Shown here in pieces: positions 32,161 through 42,840 of a stretch of 64,000 bases of DNA. Positions within the stretch are counted from its first letter, which is position 1; each line of letters starts with the position of its first letter. The notes below the pieces were generated by a model that did no database searches, was not told the DNA's origin, and was given only the letters and a program-made list of their open reading frames with translations. The DNA comes from Eledone cirrhosa. Lineage: Eukaryota > Mollusca > Cephalopoda > Octopoda > Eledonidae. The stretch is from the NCBI GenBank assembly GCA_964016885.1, contig OZ024740.1:302311545-302375544 (forward strand), written 5' to 3'. The translations under genes and the position numbers were made by a program.

Positions 32161-32980
32161 CCCCCCCTGTCAACTTTTGCTTAACTAAGTTGTTGACCCG
32201 GTCCCTGTAAGCTTTACGTGCCGGAAACGACATGTTTAGCTTCCAGTAGCTAGGTCCTAACCTACGTGTCTTATCTAGGTCGACCATACAGATCACAAGC
32301 TTGTGATCTGAATAGGCGACCGTTTTAAAATGTGGACATCCTACACTATTTCTATCTCTTTTCCTAATGAAAATCCTATCTATGTACGATCTAGATGACC
32401 CTATGCGATTGGTCCAGGTCCATACTGGCGCATTAGGGAAATCTAGTCGGTACCTGTCAGACAGTTGAAACTGGCTAATCAGGTACTTGAGGCTTTTGCA
32501 CCCCCCGCTCCTATCAGATACTCCCACACAATCCCAGCGTGCTTCTAAGATGCCATTCCAATCCCCTATTAACAGCAAAGGGCGAGACGTAAGCAGAAAG
32601 TTTTCCAGGCGACTAGAGAAGTCCGGCCGACCGGCCCCAGTAGGGGCGTAGACGGCCACCAGTCTAAAGGCACCACCTTCGCTATTGCTCACGTCCAGGA
32701 CCACCAACTTTCCGTCAGGATCCCGGAAGATTGACCTTACCTCGAGATCCAGACATTTCCTAAACAGCACAGCCACTCCACCTCCCATTCCCGGCCGACT
32801 AACAGATGCAAAGATCTGATAATTGTCGAAAATCGGCGCCAGTGCGCGTGTGTCGGAAATTCTGGTCTCGCTGATGGCAATTACATCCATTCCTAGTGAC
32901 CTGAGGTCGTTGAGCAAGTGACCTTGCTTCCAGGGCGACCCCAGGCTACGAACATTTAAACTTCCTACTCTTATGGTCAT
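32117..32980 (-). CDS. Tx1-type LINE ORF2, AP-endonuclease part
   Basis: ATG start. The APE/EEP nuclease motifs are in order: SLNVRSL (Asn9), AISETRI (Glu38), GGGVAVLFRK, VAVYAP, LLIGDWNG (Asp/Asn pair near residue 140), TWTN...SYIDRIF and AYSDHKLV (catalytic Asp-His near residue 228). All catalytic residues appear present. The nuclease nicks target DNA to prime reverse transcription. The frame runs out in VVNNRWWGGSQKRD because of the extra base in the G7 run. Confidence 0.9.
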   Translation of the reverse strand: MTIRVGSLNVRSLGSPWKQGHLLNDLRSLGMDVIAISETRISDTRALAPIFDNYQIFASVSRPGMGGGVAVLFRKCLDLEVRSIFRDPDGKLVVLDVSNSEGGAFRLVAVYAPTGAGRPDFSSRLENFLLTSRPLLLIGDWNGILEARWDCVGVSDRSGGCKSLKYLISQFQLSDRYRLDFPNAPVWTWTNRIGSSRSYIDRIFIRKRDRNSVGCPHFKTVAYSDHKLVICMVDLDKTRRLGPSYWKLNMSFPARKAYRDRVNNLVKQKLTGGVVNNRWWGGSQKRD

Positions 32981-33009
32981 GCTGGCAGGATGAATGGGAG
33001 AGGAAAGGT

Positions 33010-34925
33010 TTACTTACCTTCCGGGGTCTTGTGAAGGTCGGGTGGTTCGACCTCCATGGTTTGTGGGGTTTCTTTTGGGAACCCCTTTAATAGTCTTGAG
33101 GTGGGTTTTACGTTCGGGGTTCCGACATCCCGAGGAAAGCTCTTTCGAATTTCTTTGTATGAAGCGAGCGACATTCGCATCAGAAGCAAATTATCTGGTA
33201 CGCGAAATGTGCTCGCTTCAAATGTTTCCCCCTCTTTTTCGATGTTTGTGCTTCGTGCTACATGGGCCATCAATTAATTCCTTGTTGGCCCTTCTGGCAA
33301 GCACGAAGTTTTTAATGTTTTGTTGCTCGGGTTTTATTTGTTCGTGTGATTGTGGTGATGATAGCTTTGTTAGTGTTGTTTCTATTATGTCTGCGTTTGT
33401 TGTGAGTGGGGTGTCTGTAGTTTCTGATGTTTGTGTGTCTATTTGTTCTTGTGTCTGTTTAGCTTGTTTGCGTTTGGGGGATTTTGGTGGTTGTGTTGGT
33501 GATGCTGTGGGGAAAATGTTTGTGTGGGTGGTGTGTGTATTTTTTTTTGTGGGGGTGTTTGTGCTTTGTGGATTTCTTTTTTTTTTGTGTTTTGTTTTTT
33601 TGTATTTTGGGGGACTTTGGTTTTCCCTCATCTTCACTGCTGGAGGATGAGGGGTCTGTGGCTGTGAGCGTGTTTGTGTCTGAGTGAGTGTTTATGTTCT
33701 TGTTCGTGTGTGTATTTTGGGGGGGAGGGGGAATGGAAGAGCTTTCCTCGTTTCCCCCCTGGGTGTGCGATTTTGGTGGTTCCATTGTTGACGGTGTTGC
33801 TGGTGGTCCTTGTCCCGGCGTCGCCAGCAGTGGAATCTTTCGACCCCTTGCGCTTTTCGGCAGTTGAGGGCAGAAGGCTCGCAAGTGTGTCGTTTCCCCA
33901 CAAAGGAAACAATGCGACCTTTTGCCCTCAGTCATTATATGCAACACCCTCCCGTTTTGGAGGCGGATGTGGTCCGGGATTGCTTTTACGTTTTCGGGTC
34001 TGATTTGGAGCAGTATCTCCAGATCAACCCCGGACCAGTCGTCCCTGGCAGTTCTCGTTGCCTCTACCGGGACTGTATCCGTTCCTTCCACGATTACGCA
34101 ACCCAGGAGCCACCACATATCAAGTCCTGGTGGAATCCTGGGAATGCGCACACGTGCTATTCGTTTTCCCATGTGGGAGGGGTACATTATGACCTTGCTG
34201 GTTTTGCAAGGGGTCATTGAATGCTTCACAGCGAGGGCTTCAGACTTGAACAGCACCGAAACGGTGCCGTATTGCCTGCCCCTCTCTATGAAGTCTGTGT
34301 CCTCTCTGATGTATTTCAGTGCGGCTTCTATATCAGCTTGGGCGATTATCGCTGCCCTCTTTGTCTCTACTGAGATGCATCTGAAATGCACCGTTCTTTT
34401 TTCCACTGCCTCAATGGCTTCTGCCGGGACAGTTAAGTTTGCCCAGGTCTGCTCTTGATTTATGATTTTCCAGGCCTGGGCCAACTTTTCCTCTCTGTTG
34501 GTTAAGTCGATGCTGTAGCATGGTCTCCTTTTAGCCGCTGCCACAGCAGCGAAGGTGTTCTTGTTGGTGTTGTCACTGTTGTTGTTCTTGTTGGTGTTGC
34601 TGCTGCTATTGCTGTTGTTGTTCTCCCCTGTGTCGTGGTTACCCTCTGTGCTGTTGGCCTTGTTGGTGCTGCTGCTGTCGCTACTATTACTCTCTGTGCT
34701 GTTCGTTTTGTTGGTGCTCTCGCTATTACCACCTTCTGCGCTGTTCGGCTTGTTGGTGTTGGTGTTGTCGCTGTTACCACCTTCCGCGCCGCTCGGCCCG
34801 TTGGTGCTGGCACTGTCGCTGCTCACACTCGTGCTGGTGGCGCTCCTCGCCCCACCTCTCCTCTCAACGCTCAAGTCGCCGTTGCACGACAGCAGACTCG
34901 CCTCTAGGGGGCGTGGCTCCGCCAT
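33010..34925 (-). CDS. Tx1-type LINE ORF1 (nucleic-acid-binding protein), two frameshifts
   Basis: ATG at 34925, MAEPRPLEASLLSC. A Ser/Asn/Thr-rich repeat region comes first (NSAEGGNSESTNK-like units, about residues 30-130), then a structured part with a zinc knuckle HCFLCGETTHLRAFC (C-x2-C-x4-H-x4-C) and a Lys/Thr/His-rich tail. The frame first closes at 33459, but protein-like sequence continues in a second frame (33637-33218: NIKNFVLARRANKELID) and then a third (33273-33010: EASTFRVPDNLLLMRMS...DLHKTPEGK). The shifts fall among T8-T11 runs at 33541-33601 and A5/G5 runs at about 33233-33246. It probably packages LINE RNA. Confidence 0.75.
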
Positions 34926-35139
34926 GTTTTTTTGAGAAAAAAAATTATTATTTTTCCAAAATAACGTTCAAATATTTGGGCCAAAAGGCCCAAATATTAT
35001 GAGTTATTCCTTCACAGGATACAAATGAATGTCTTATAATGCTTCAGCGGTACAAAAAAATAAACAATTCTCCACAATTAATCCTCAAAAAATTGCTTAC
35101 TCACGGAGCTTCAAAAAACGTACATCCACTTTCGTCAAT

Positions 35140-35224
35140 AATAATAATAATAATACCCCTGATACTACTATTACTACTACTACTACTAGTAGTAGTAGTA
35201 TTACTACTGCTACTGGCAGTGAAT
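35140..35224. repeat. (AAT)n/(ACT)n triplet tract
   Basis: Mixed ATA and ACT/AGT triplets including a local ACT/AGT palindrome. Confidence 0.8.
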
Positions 35225-35430
35225 TGGCGGTATTTGAGCGGCGTCGGACAACATGTTTTCGGTATATAATTACGTGCCTTTACGTTGATTACAATCCCGC
35301 CAAAGCTTGCTTTGGATTTCATCTTACGGTATCGATAAAATAAAGTACCAGTAACCCATTGGGGTAGATTTAACCAAATTCACCTCCTCCAAAATTGTTG
35401 ACATTGTGCTTAAATTGGAATCCATTATTA
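35225..35430 (+). mobile_element. Lys-type SINE (diverged)
   Basis: ggtatttgagcggcgtcgg, acgtgcctttacgttgattacaatcccgcc (eroded B box), gatttcatctta, atcgataaaataaagtacc, and the tail attgtgcttaaattggaatccattatt. Confidence 0.75.
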
Positions 35431-35559
35431 ATATTATAGTCGGAGTAGTTTTTATTTGTGTTGTTGTTGTCATTTTATGCAAATATTTTTAATGCTGCTA
35501 GTGTTTATTGACACAGTACTTTCGATAACATACATAGACAAATATATATATACATGGCA

Positions 35560-35790
35560 TTCGTGCCAAACCTTACCTATGGTCATACATCTTGAGTAAT
35601 GAACGAAAGAATACGATCGCGAATACAAGCTGCCAAAATGGGGTTCCTCCGAAGAGTCCTTGGAGTAACGTTACTCGATGATGTGCCTAGCTTGGAGATA
35701 AGAGTCACTCCATATAGAACAGCGACTTATTCGAATTGGGAGATCACAGCTTCGATATTACAGGCATGTGGTAAGAATAACATAAGAAAG
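35560..35790 (+). mobile_element. RTE-like LINE fragment (3' thumb region)
   Basis: Reads VPNLTYGHTS, then MNERIRSRIQAAKMGFLRRV, then LGVTLLDDVPSLEIRV: the same block as TYGHKSCVMTE...RIQAAGTGFLQRV in the relic at 8263-9370. About 70 codons of coding origin are left, with no catalytic motif. Confidence 0.75.
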
Positions 35791-35861
35791 TATCACTGTA
35801 AAACCTGCCGTTAGTAGGCCTAAAAAGATATTTGGATAGCAATAATGATCTCAGCTTGGTT

Positions 35862-35888
35862 GTAGTAGTAGTAGTAGTAGTAGTAGTA
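35862..35888. repeat. (GTA)n microsatellite
   Basis: About nine GTA units. Confidence 0.9.
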
Positions 35889-35999
35889 ACATTATACGTA
35901 ATGTCTTGATATACCAGTCTCTAATCTCAGTGAAAAACTTCATAACACTTGATTGACGAAATTGTAGAATGCCGGTTTAAATCATTCATGATATTTTAC

Positions 36000-36135
36000 T
36001 TTTATCCATTTATATTGTGAGATCATGTCAAGGTCAACTAAGTGTTCTATCTCTGCAGGGTCGATAAAATAAGTACCAATTATGTACTGAGCAAGATTGA
36101 ATTATCTGTACATTTTTCTTACAAATTTCTTGTGT
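36000..36135 (+). mobile_element. Lys-type SINE, 3' half
   Basis: gggtcgataaaataagtacc...tatgtactgagc...cttgtgttgtgccagaatgag. The tRNA head is missing. Confidence 0.6.
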
Positions 36136-36784
36136 TGTGCCAGAATGAGAAATCAATATTATAGCCGTCTCCTCACACGGTAACTTAACGACGCATTTGT
36201 TATATTATATAGTGATCAGTGGACTCATACTTGTTTCCTCTTTATTTATTTTCTTGGTGTTCTCTACCAGTAATCATTTTTCAATTCCACTAACTAGCTG
36301 CAAAGACACACACAACGTGTACATACACGGCTCATATAAACTGAATACCAAATGAAGTAGAATTGTGTGTAGAAGACAGTTGCTGGAAAAGAGCTTATTG
36401 TGAATTCATTATTGAATGCCTAAAATATACTACGCTCTGACATCAAGTCTAAATTTAAAGAACGGAAACTAGAGTAGTGTTTTCGTTCCTTTTTTTTTGT
36501 ACTGAAGCTATTATCTCATCTTTCTACACAGAAGCGTTCTCTGATTCAAAGTTGAAAGTTAAATAACGTTACTAGCTGAAAAACTACCCTTCGAATGGTT
36601 TTCTGCTAGCATGTGTATATTGATATTATACGCAAGTATATATACATGTAGATATGATACATCAAATAAAATCGTAATTGCCAATATAAACAGAAATTGA
36701 ACGAAGACATTGTTACACTGTCTTATGTAATCAGTAACGTAATCCATGATACATTAAAAAAAAGACGATATTATATATAAACGA
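36136..36784. other. Unique AT-rich DNA; no gene
   Basis: No motif or repeat recognised. It ends at the 5'-truncation point of the next LINE. Confidence 0.4.
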
Positions 36785-38150
36785 GTGGCCGCCGCTGACA
36801 CCAGACCAGGTGTCATACCGACAGCCATTACTGGCACCCCAAAAGTCACACCAGTGCTGCTGCTGAATGTCAGAGGCCTGGTGAAACTCAGTAACATGAG
36901 TAAAATTTCCTACCTGGGAGACTTAGCCATAAGGAATCAAGCACTATGCATGGCACTAACTGAAACGCACCTGACAAGCAGTATAGCAGATGCAGAAATA
37001 CATATACCGAAATATACTGTATTTCGTTCGGACAGGAAGGAGAGAACTCATGGTGGGGTTGCTCTGTATATCCGTGAAGATGTCACACCAATTGTACTGT
37101 TGACACATTCAAACTCAGTCTGTGACACACTGATAATACATATGAAGCAACTACAGACAGTAATATGTGTCACATATCGGCCTCCCGATGCCCCCAGTCA
37201 TGTGGGTAAATTTGAGGATAGCCTAAGTAGGATAGAAGAGGTCCTTGACAAACTGGACCAGGGTCTCAACATCCTACTGCTGGGAGACTTCAACCTACCA
37301 AAGGTCAAATGGCCTGAGGGCCACCTCCTCCCTGGAATAACGTCAATAGAACAGAGACAGACGGAATCCTTGCTTGCCCTCACACACAGGCTGTTCATGG
37401 AGCAAGCAATACTCCTCCCAACAAGAGGCGAAAATGTCCTGGACCTCTGTTTTACAAACAACGAAGTGCTCATCCACAATGTAAAGGTGACACCAACAAT
37501 TCTCTCGGATCATAACTTAGTAGAGCTAATATGTGGTCCAAGAGAACCAACAGAGACAAAACCACCAAGAAGCTCCGGGACGCTTTCCAGCCTTAACTTC
37601 TACAAGGCTAACTGGAAAAAGATTAAGAGAGAAATCCGGAAGCAAACATGGAGTGAAAACACCGCCACACAAGACACTAACACACAATTTCAGCACTTCA
37701 TAACAACGATACACACTGTGTGCAAAAAGTTTGTCCCGGAGAAAGAGGCAAACAGACACAAAAATCTTATTCCCAGAGATAGGAAAATCCTTATGAGGCG
37801 TAGAACTAAACTCTCAAACCAGTTGAATAGTCAACAAAACAAAAACAAGAAGGAATTCTATTTGAAACGTGCACTACTTGACACCGAGATTGCACTCAAA
37901 CTTTCCCATGAGAATGAGAGAGCAAAGAAAGAGAACAGGGCCATAGAAAAGATTAAAACAAACCCTAAGGCCTTCTTTAAATTTGCAAAAGAAACTGCCT
38001 CAGTACACTGCAAGATTGGGCCACTCTTCCATACGGACGGTTCATTAACCGAAAACCCCCAAGAGATATGTGAAATACTGAACGAACAGTACAAAAGTGT
38101 GTTCACATGTCCACTGAGGCACATGCAAATAAAAAGCCAGAGGAGTTCTT
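36785..38150 (+). pseudogene. CR1-type LINE endonuclease and linker
   Basis: APE nuclease motifs: LLLNVRGL (Asn), ALTETHL (Glu), HGGVALYIRED, VCVTYRPPD, LLLGDFNLP (Asp/Asn), VLDLCFTN and LSDHNLVEL (Asp-His). A Lys/Arg-rich linker reaches the start of the RT. The apparent initiator is GTG; with no leader in front, it marks the 5' truncation and is not a real start. The frame is lost near 38115-38140 and continues in the next segment. Confidence 0.85.
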
Positions 38151-39242
38151 TGATGCCACAACACTACATCAAGAAATGGCAACCATCAACCACATAGACA
38201 TAATGGAGGAGGATGTGGTGTACGCCATTGATGAAATTAGAACAGACGCGGCTGCTGGACCTGATGGATTCCCAGCAGTTCTCTTAAAAATATGTAAGCG
38301 GGCCTTAGCAACTCCACTGAAGATGCTCTTCAGAAGCTCCTTGGCTAGCGGTGTACTACCCAGGGAGCTGAAAGAAGGCACAATATGCCCTATCCATAAA
38401 GGAGGTAGCAGAGTGGAGGCCAAAAACTATAGGCCAGTCTCCCTGACGTCGCATATCAGTAAGGTCATGGAGCGAGTCGTCAGAAAGAAACTGATCACTT
38501 TCCTCGAGGAAAATGACCGCCTGACTAGCACGCAACATGGCTTCTTCCCAGGAAGAAGCTGCCTTACACAGCTGTTACATCACTACGACTGGGTACTGAG
38601 ACAACTACTAGACAGCTCACATGTGGACGTGATATATCTTGACTTTGCGAAGGCCTTTGACAAGGTCGACCACGGAATGATATGTCACAAAGTACACGGA
38701 CTCGGCATAACTGGAAAAGTAGGTGAGTGGCTGCAGGGCTTCCTAAGGGACAGAAGCCAGGCAGTCGCAGCAAATGGTGCCCTCTCGAGGGAGACACCAA
38801 TAACGAGTGAGGTGCCCCAGGGGACAGTCCTGGGACCACTACTGTTTTTGGTGGCTCTCTCAGACATGCCCTCTGTAGTGCATACAACAACATCCCTCAC
38901 TAGCTATGCTGATGACACTAAGGTAGCACAGGCAATCAAAAACCCGGCTGACGCTGCCCTTTTACAGCAGGATCTGGATGCCATATACAAATGGGCGGAA
39001 GAAAACAACATGCAGTTTAATGCTGGCAAATTCCAAGCCCTACAATACAAACCTCCAAACAAACCTGTAAACACAAATATAGTGGAACACAACTACACAG
39101 GACCAGGAGGGACCGATATTCCCGTGTCAAAATCGATACGAGACCTGGGTATAGACATGAGCGATGATGCATCTTTTTCTTCACACATCATGAAAATGGC
39201 GACAATGTGCAGACGACTCGCTGGCTGGATCTTGAGGACATC
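38107..39242 (+). pseudogene. CR1-type LINE reverse transcriptase
   Basis: RT blocks: AAGPDGFPAVLLK, EGTICPIHKGG, KNYRPVSLTSHISKVMERVV, TSTQHGFFPGRSC, VIYLDFAKAFDKVDH (motif A), TSEVPQGTVLGPLLFLVAL (B), TSYADDTKVAQ (C, YADD) and NNMQFNAGKFQ (thumb start). The catalytic residues are intact. The frame runs off at about 39242 by an apparent one-base loss. Confidence 0.85.
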
Positions 39243-39827
39243 CGGACAAGAGATCGAGACACCAAGTTGACACTATGGAGGACATTTGTCCTAAGTCGCC
39301 TGGACTACTGCTCCCAGTTGTGGTCACCCCATAGTGTCAAACTAACCACGGAGCTTGAGGCAATCCAGCGAAGCTACACCAAGAGGATTGCCAAGATGAG
39401 GGAGACAAGCTACTGGGAGAGGCTAAATGAACTGAACCTCTACTCCTTGGAGCGAAGACGGGAGAGATACGCAGTGATCTACATGTGGAAAATCCTGGAG
39501 GGACTAGCACCAAACTTTGGCATTGGGAGCTGAACCAACCGTCGAACAGGACGTCACTGTGTGGTGCCAAAGGTCCCGTCTTCCACATCTAGAATAAGGA
39601 GCAGGTATTGCAATAGCCTGGGATTCAAGGGCCCTCAACTCTTCAACAGGCTGCCGAGGGATCTGAGAGATTTGCATGACGTGGAGGTGGATGTCTTCAA
39701 GAAACATCTCGACACCTTGTTATCCAGGATCCCGGATGAGCTCACAGCAAGACACGAGGGAAACCTAAGGGCAGCAGCAATAAACTCCCTCTTACACCAG
39801 TGGCCAACCTATACAGGCTGGAGATAA
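39240..39827 (+). pseudogene. CR1-type LINE C-terminal domain with one internal TGA
   Basis: RTRDRDTKLTLWRTFVLSRL, DYCSQLWSPHSV, IQRSYTKRIAKM, ERRRERYAVIYMWKILEG, then TGA at 39531-39533. The same frame continues: GRHCVVPKVPS, RYCNSLGFKGPQLFNRLP, LDTLLSRIPDE and WPTYTGWR, stop. The truncated copy at 57.1-57.3 kb starts downstream of the TGA position, so it does not tell whether the stop is shared. Confidence 0.8.
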
Positions 39828-39855
39828 AATGTGTAGCAACAAGGGCGGATGGCTG

Positions 39856-39893
39856 AAACAGGTAAAAGAGTAAAAGAGTAAAAGAGTAAACTG
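39856..39893 (+). repeat. Terminal GTAAAAGA tandem repeat of the CR1-type LINE
   Basis: About four units of the octamer follow gctgaaacag. The second LINE copy ends with the same unit at about 57040-57055 (minus). CR1-group LINEs typically end in short tandem repeats rather than poly(A). Confidence 0.8.
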
Positions 39894-40191
39894 CATTATG
39901 AGAAAATTAGTGACAGAAAATTAGTATGTTTATTTAAGTGATCGCCACCGGAAGTGTTGACATCACACACTCTCTCCTATATATATGTTAGTTGAAGTGC
40001 TGTTGGTGGTGCCAGCGATATACCGGAAGTGCAACTTTGAAAAGAAGTCAATTTTAAATTATTTATTTTTACGGAATTATTTTTGTTTACGAAATTTAGT
40101 AGATAAATTATGTAATATTCATTCATTACTGACACTTTCACCACTTCCGTTGCCACTGAAACAATAGGAACAGTGATAACACCGTAGACAG

Positions 40192-40194
<3 letters not shown>

Positions 40195-40246
<52 letters not shown>
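40195..40246. repeat. (TA)n microsatellite bordering PLE1
   Basis: About 25 TA units immediately outside the PLE1 left end. Confidence 0.95.
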
Positions 40247-40249
<3 letters not shown>

Positions 40250-40400
40250 TTAACTATACTATTTATGGTTATGCAAATACAAAAACCTTTTGAGTTATAT
40301 ATATTTTTATAAACCCTAAATAGTGGTAGGCAGTAATATATTACTACCTTATTACCAGTAAATAGCTCAATGTAATAACATCAGATGATTTACAGAGCAG

Positions 40401-41342
40401 TTATATGAATTATAAGAATCAAAGAACTGTTCAAAACATTTTTATGCTTACAACTGTTTCCTCCAAACCGAGGTTTGATTTCTTCGGAGCAATTTATTAT
40501 TGAATGAACACTTATATGACCTCCTTTTCACCCAAGAGACATACAGATACATATGCAAATATTGTGGGTCAACATTCATTACAGTATTTAGTGTGTCAGT
40601 ACACATTTAGAGATTACATTCATATTAAAAGATACAATCAAAAATACAGGTTAAAATACAACATGAAATTAAGCGGTTATAGAGTGCAATAGTTATACGT
40701 GTGGCAAGCACATGCATCTTGTTTATATATTGTGGCAGAGAGTTACGTGTAATAGAAGCACTTAAGCAGGTAATCAAGAGTGTTAAGGGGGTTGATCTGG
40801 TAATGAATTCTTTATATGATTGTTATAGCCTGTGCGTGGAGAAATAATATAAGCATTAAAAATAATGTAAGCATTAAAATTATAAGCATTAACAATATTG
40901 GAAATGCGTAGCGAAGCGATGATATGGATTTCATGCACTGCGACATTTTCATAGTCCAGGGAGCGTATTTTTCAGATTATATGCCCCTCACATAATCCAC
41001 GACGATTCGATATTGGGCGTTTGACAATCCTGTTAGAGAATCGAAGTCTGATGTTCTTTAGCTCAATACAGCAGGTTGTTACGTTGCGAGAATCGACATC
41101 GAAATATTACCCGGAAGTGTGTGTGTGGCTAAGGGGAGTTAATGCATGAAGGGAGGTAACTCAGTGGTTTCTATTACTAACTATGAAATTGTGTCTCAAC
41201 ATAGTCCCTAACTGATATGGTTATGCGCAGTTTCTACAAATTTAAAGTGTCTTAACTATAATGTAGTCTATTAAGCTGTGCTGAAGGTGTTCCTATTATG
41301 GTGATTATCCTCCATCGTAGAGTGCCATAAATAAATATTATA
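40401..41342. repeat. PLE1 left inverted terminal repeat
   Basis: Pairs with 44346-45286. It includes a hammerhead-like hairpin in reverse orientation (40445-40491). Confidence 0.9.
40445..40491 (-). ncRNA. Hammerhead-ribozyme-like hairpin in the PLE1 left repeat
   Basis: Inverted twin of 45195-45241 (same 47-nt layout on the minus strand). In this orientation it points outward from the element. Confidence 0.4.
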
Positions 41343-41930
41343 CACGACGAGCGAGATTTCTAAATTAATGATCACTGTGATTGTAGTCTACTCATAGAAC
41401 CAGGCAAGGTGATTCCAGAATCACTCCAACACACAATGATCCCTGGTAAGTTCCGGGTCAGTGCATACTCTATTGGATGTCGAAAGATAATCATCGCTAG
41501 GGCAGACCAGAGGTCAATCCACACTCCTCATGTCACTAATCTGACCATCAAATCATACATATATGTACAACCCATACGCCACTTGCAATACATTCACTGC
41601 ACTCAGCATACCGGTCGTACAGCTCATCAACGTTACTAGATTAATTAGTCTTCCATTTATCCAACGATGGCACTTCCCCCGCATAGCACCAACAATACAA
41701 TCAATTCAATGCTTAAATTTTATATTAACTATAAAGTGGTGTAGTGCAGTTCAAGCAACTGGATGTAGTCACACCTAAAGTAGAAGTACAAAGGGGTATT
41801 CCCACTGTGAAGGGTTCTAGAGGGATGTCCCGATTAGTGTTATATTAGATCAATGAGTGTAGGGATGTGGTATAAGGTGTGCTCCTTGTGTTTGATGCTA
41901 GAGGTGGTGTCTGGTTCAAATCCGACATTG
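41343..41930. other. PLE1 3' untranslated region (minus strand)
   Basis: Non-coding sequence between the GIY-YIG stop (41931-41933) and the left repeat. No other gene seen. Confidence 0.5.
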
Positions 41931-42840
41931 CTATATATTGGGCTTAAAGTTTTGGAAGGAATGTCTGAAGCGGTGCTGGCAAGTTGCAAAGACCTCAGAT
42001 TTTTTGTTAAGTAGGTTACGGTTAGAGAAGATAATAATGTGGGTCTCTAGTATACAGAGGTTACAAAATTTATTAGGTGGTTTGTACGAAGTCGCGCTAC
42101 CTATCACTTCCCATTTGAGTGTGTAAGGTTTATTTTTAGTTTTTAGATAGTGTATGTAGCTAGATAGTGAGGTGGAGCTGGCTAGACTATGCTTTTTGAA
42201 CGAGTGGATGTGCGAATTATACCTGGTTTTGAAGCAGTTAGAAGTGGAGCCTACATAGGTTTCTGAAGAGTTGCTAGTTGTGACGGTGCATGAGTATATG
42301 ATATCCTTGGTTAGGCATTTTTTTATCTAAAGGGCAGGTTCTATTTGCTCTACAGTTACAATTATTCTGGGTGTTGGTCTGCTGGTTATAATGCTGTGCA
42401 GAAGTCCGGGTGGTAGCTATAGGATTTTGGACATTCGGATTGTCGACCCCGGTGTTATTGCTTATACTAGTGTTATTTCTATTATTACTGCCTTTATTGG
42501 GGTTGCTTGCTACAGAGGTATTTTGCGATTTCGTTTGTTGGAAGTAAGAATTAATTTTACTTTTATTGCTGCTAGCTATGTGGTATGCTATGTTAGGCGT
42601 CGTAGAGTATGAGAATTTAATAGTGTTTTTGTTTAAAAGGTTATGGTACTTGTGTCCTAGAGGGAAGTTTTTATCTAGTAGTGAGAAGAAAGCCCTAGGT
42701 ATGTTGGTGGAGACATTTAGGTTGAAAGGAGGGTTGAAAAATGTATTATTTCTTCTTCTATTTTTGTTTTTAGTGTCTGGTGTGTTGTTTCCTCCTAAGG
42801 AACTACGGTAGTTTCTGGTAATGGTTACTTTTGATGGCAC
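41931..42840 (-). pseudogene. PLE1 linker and GIY-YIG endonuclease (frameshifted)
   Basis: Minus strand from 42840: FFNPPFNLNVSTNIPRAFFS, FSYSTTPNIAYHIASS, a Thr/Asn-rich spacer, then a Cys cluster CNCRANRTCPLDKK. At the A7 run (T7 at 42318-42324) one extra A shifts the frame. With six As it continues DIIYSCTVT...ETYVGSTSNCFKTRYNSH, a GIY-YIG signature (IIYSC / TYVGST) with the Arg (TRYNSH) of helix 1, then KWEVIGSA and CNLCILET, stopping at 41931. The nuclease would nick target DNA for priming. Confidence 0.8.

Larger units (their letters stand above)
29283..34998 (-). mobile_element. Nearly full-length Tx1/L1-type LINE
   Basis: Minus strand: 5' UTR with a 12-bp palindrome (34971-34998), ORF1 34925-33010, a 29-bp gap, ORF2 32980-29559, 3' UTR 29558-29310 with AATAAA near 29312-29317, and a tail of ATT then AGT units (29279-29310). 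ORF2 has an APE nuclease, RT and a CCHC-like tail. The coding part is distinctly GC-richer than the surroundings, as expected for a young insertion. The only breaks seen are single-base frameshifts. Confidence 0.9.
36785..39893 (+). mobile_element. CR1/Jockey-group LINE, 5'-truncated
   Basis: It starts abruptly within the endonuclease, so ORF1 and the 5' UTR are missing. Endonuclease, RT and a C-terminal domain follow, then a short 3' UTR and a terminal tandem repeat of GTAAAAGA (39862-39890). Breaks: a frameshift between about 38115 and 38140, a one-base shift near 39237-39243, and an in-frame TGA at 39531-39533. The 3' end of a second copy is at 57043-57346 (minus). Confidence 0.85.

Noticed and set aside
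29756..32188. Plus-strand ORFs of 60-126 codons
   Set aside because: Antisense shadows of LINE ORF2 in GC-rich coding DNA.
33056..34935. Plus-strand ORFs, including a Leu-rich 126-codon frame and a 218-codon frame
   Set aside because: Antisense shadows of the Tx1-type LINE ORF1 (Ser/Asn repeats read backwards).
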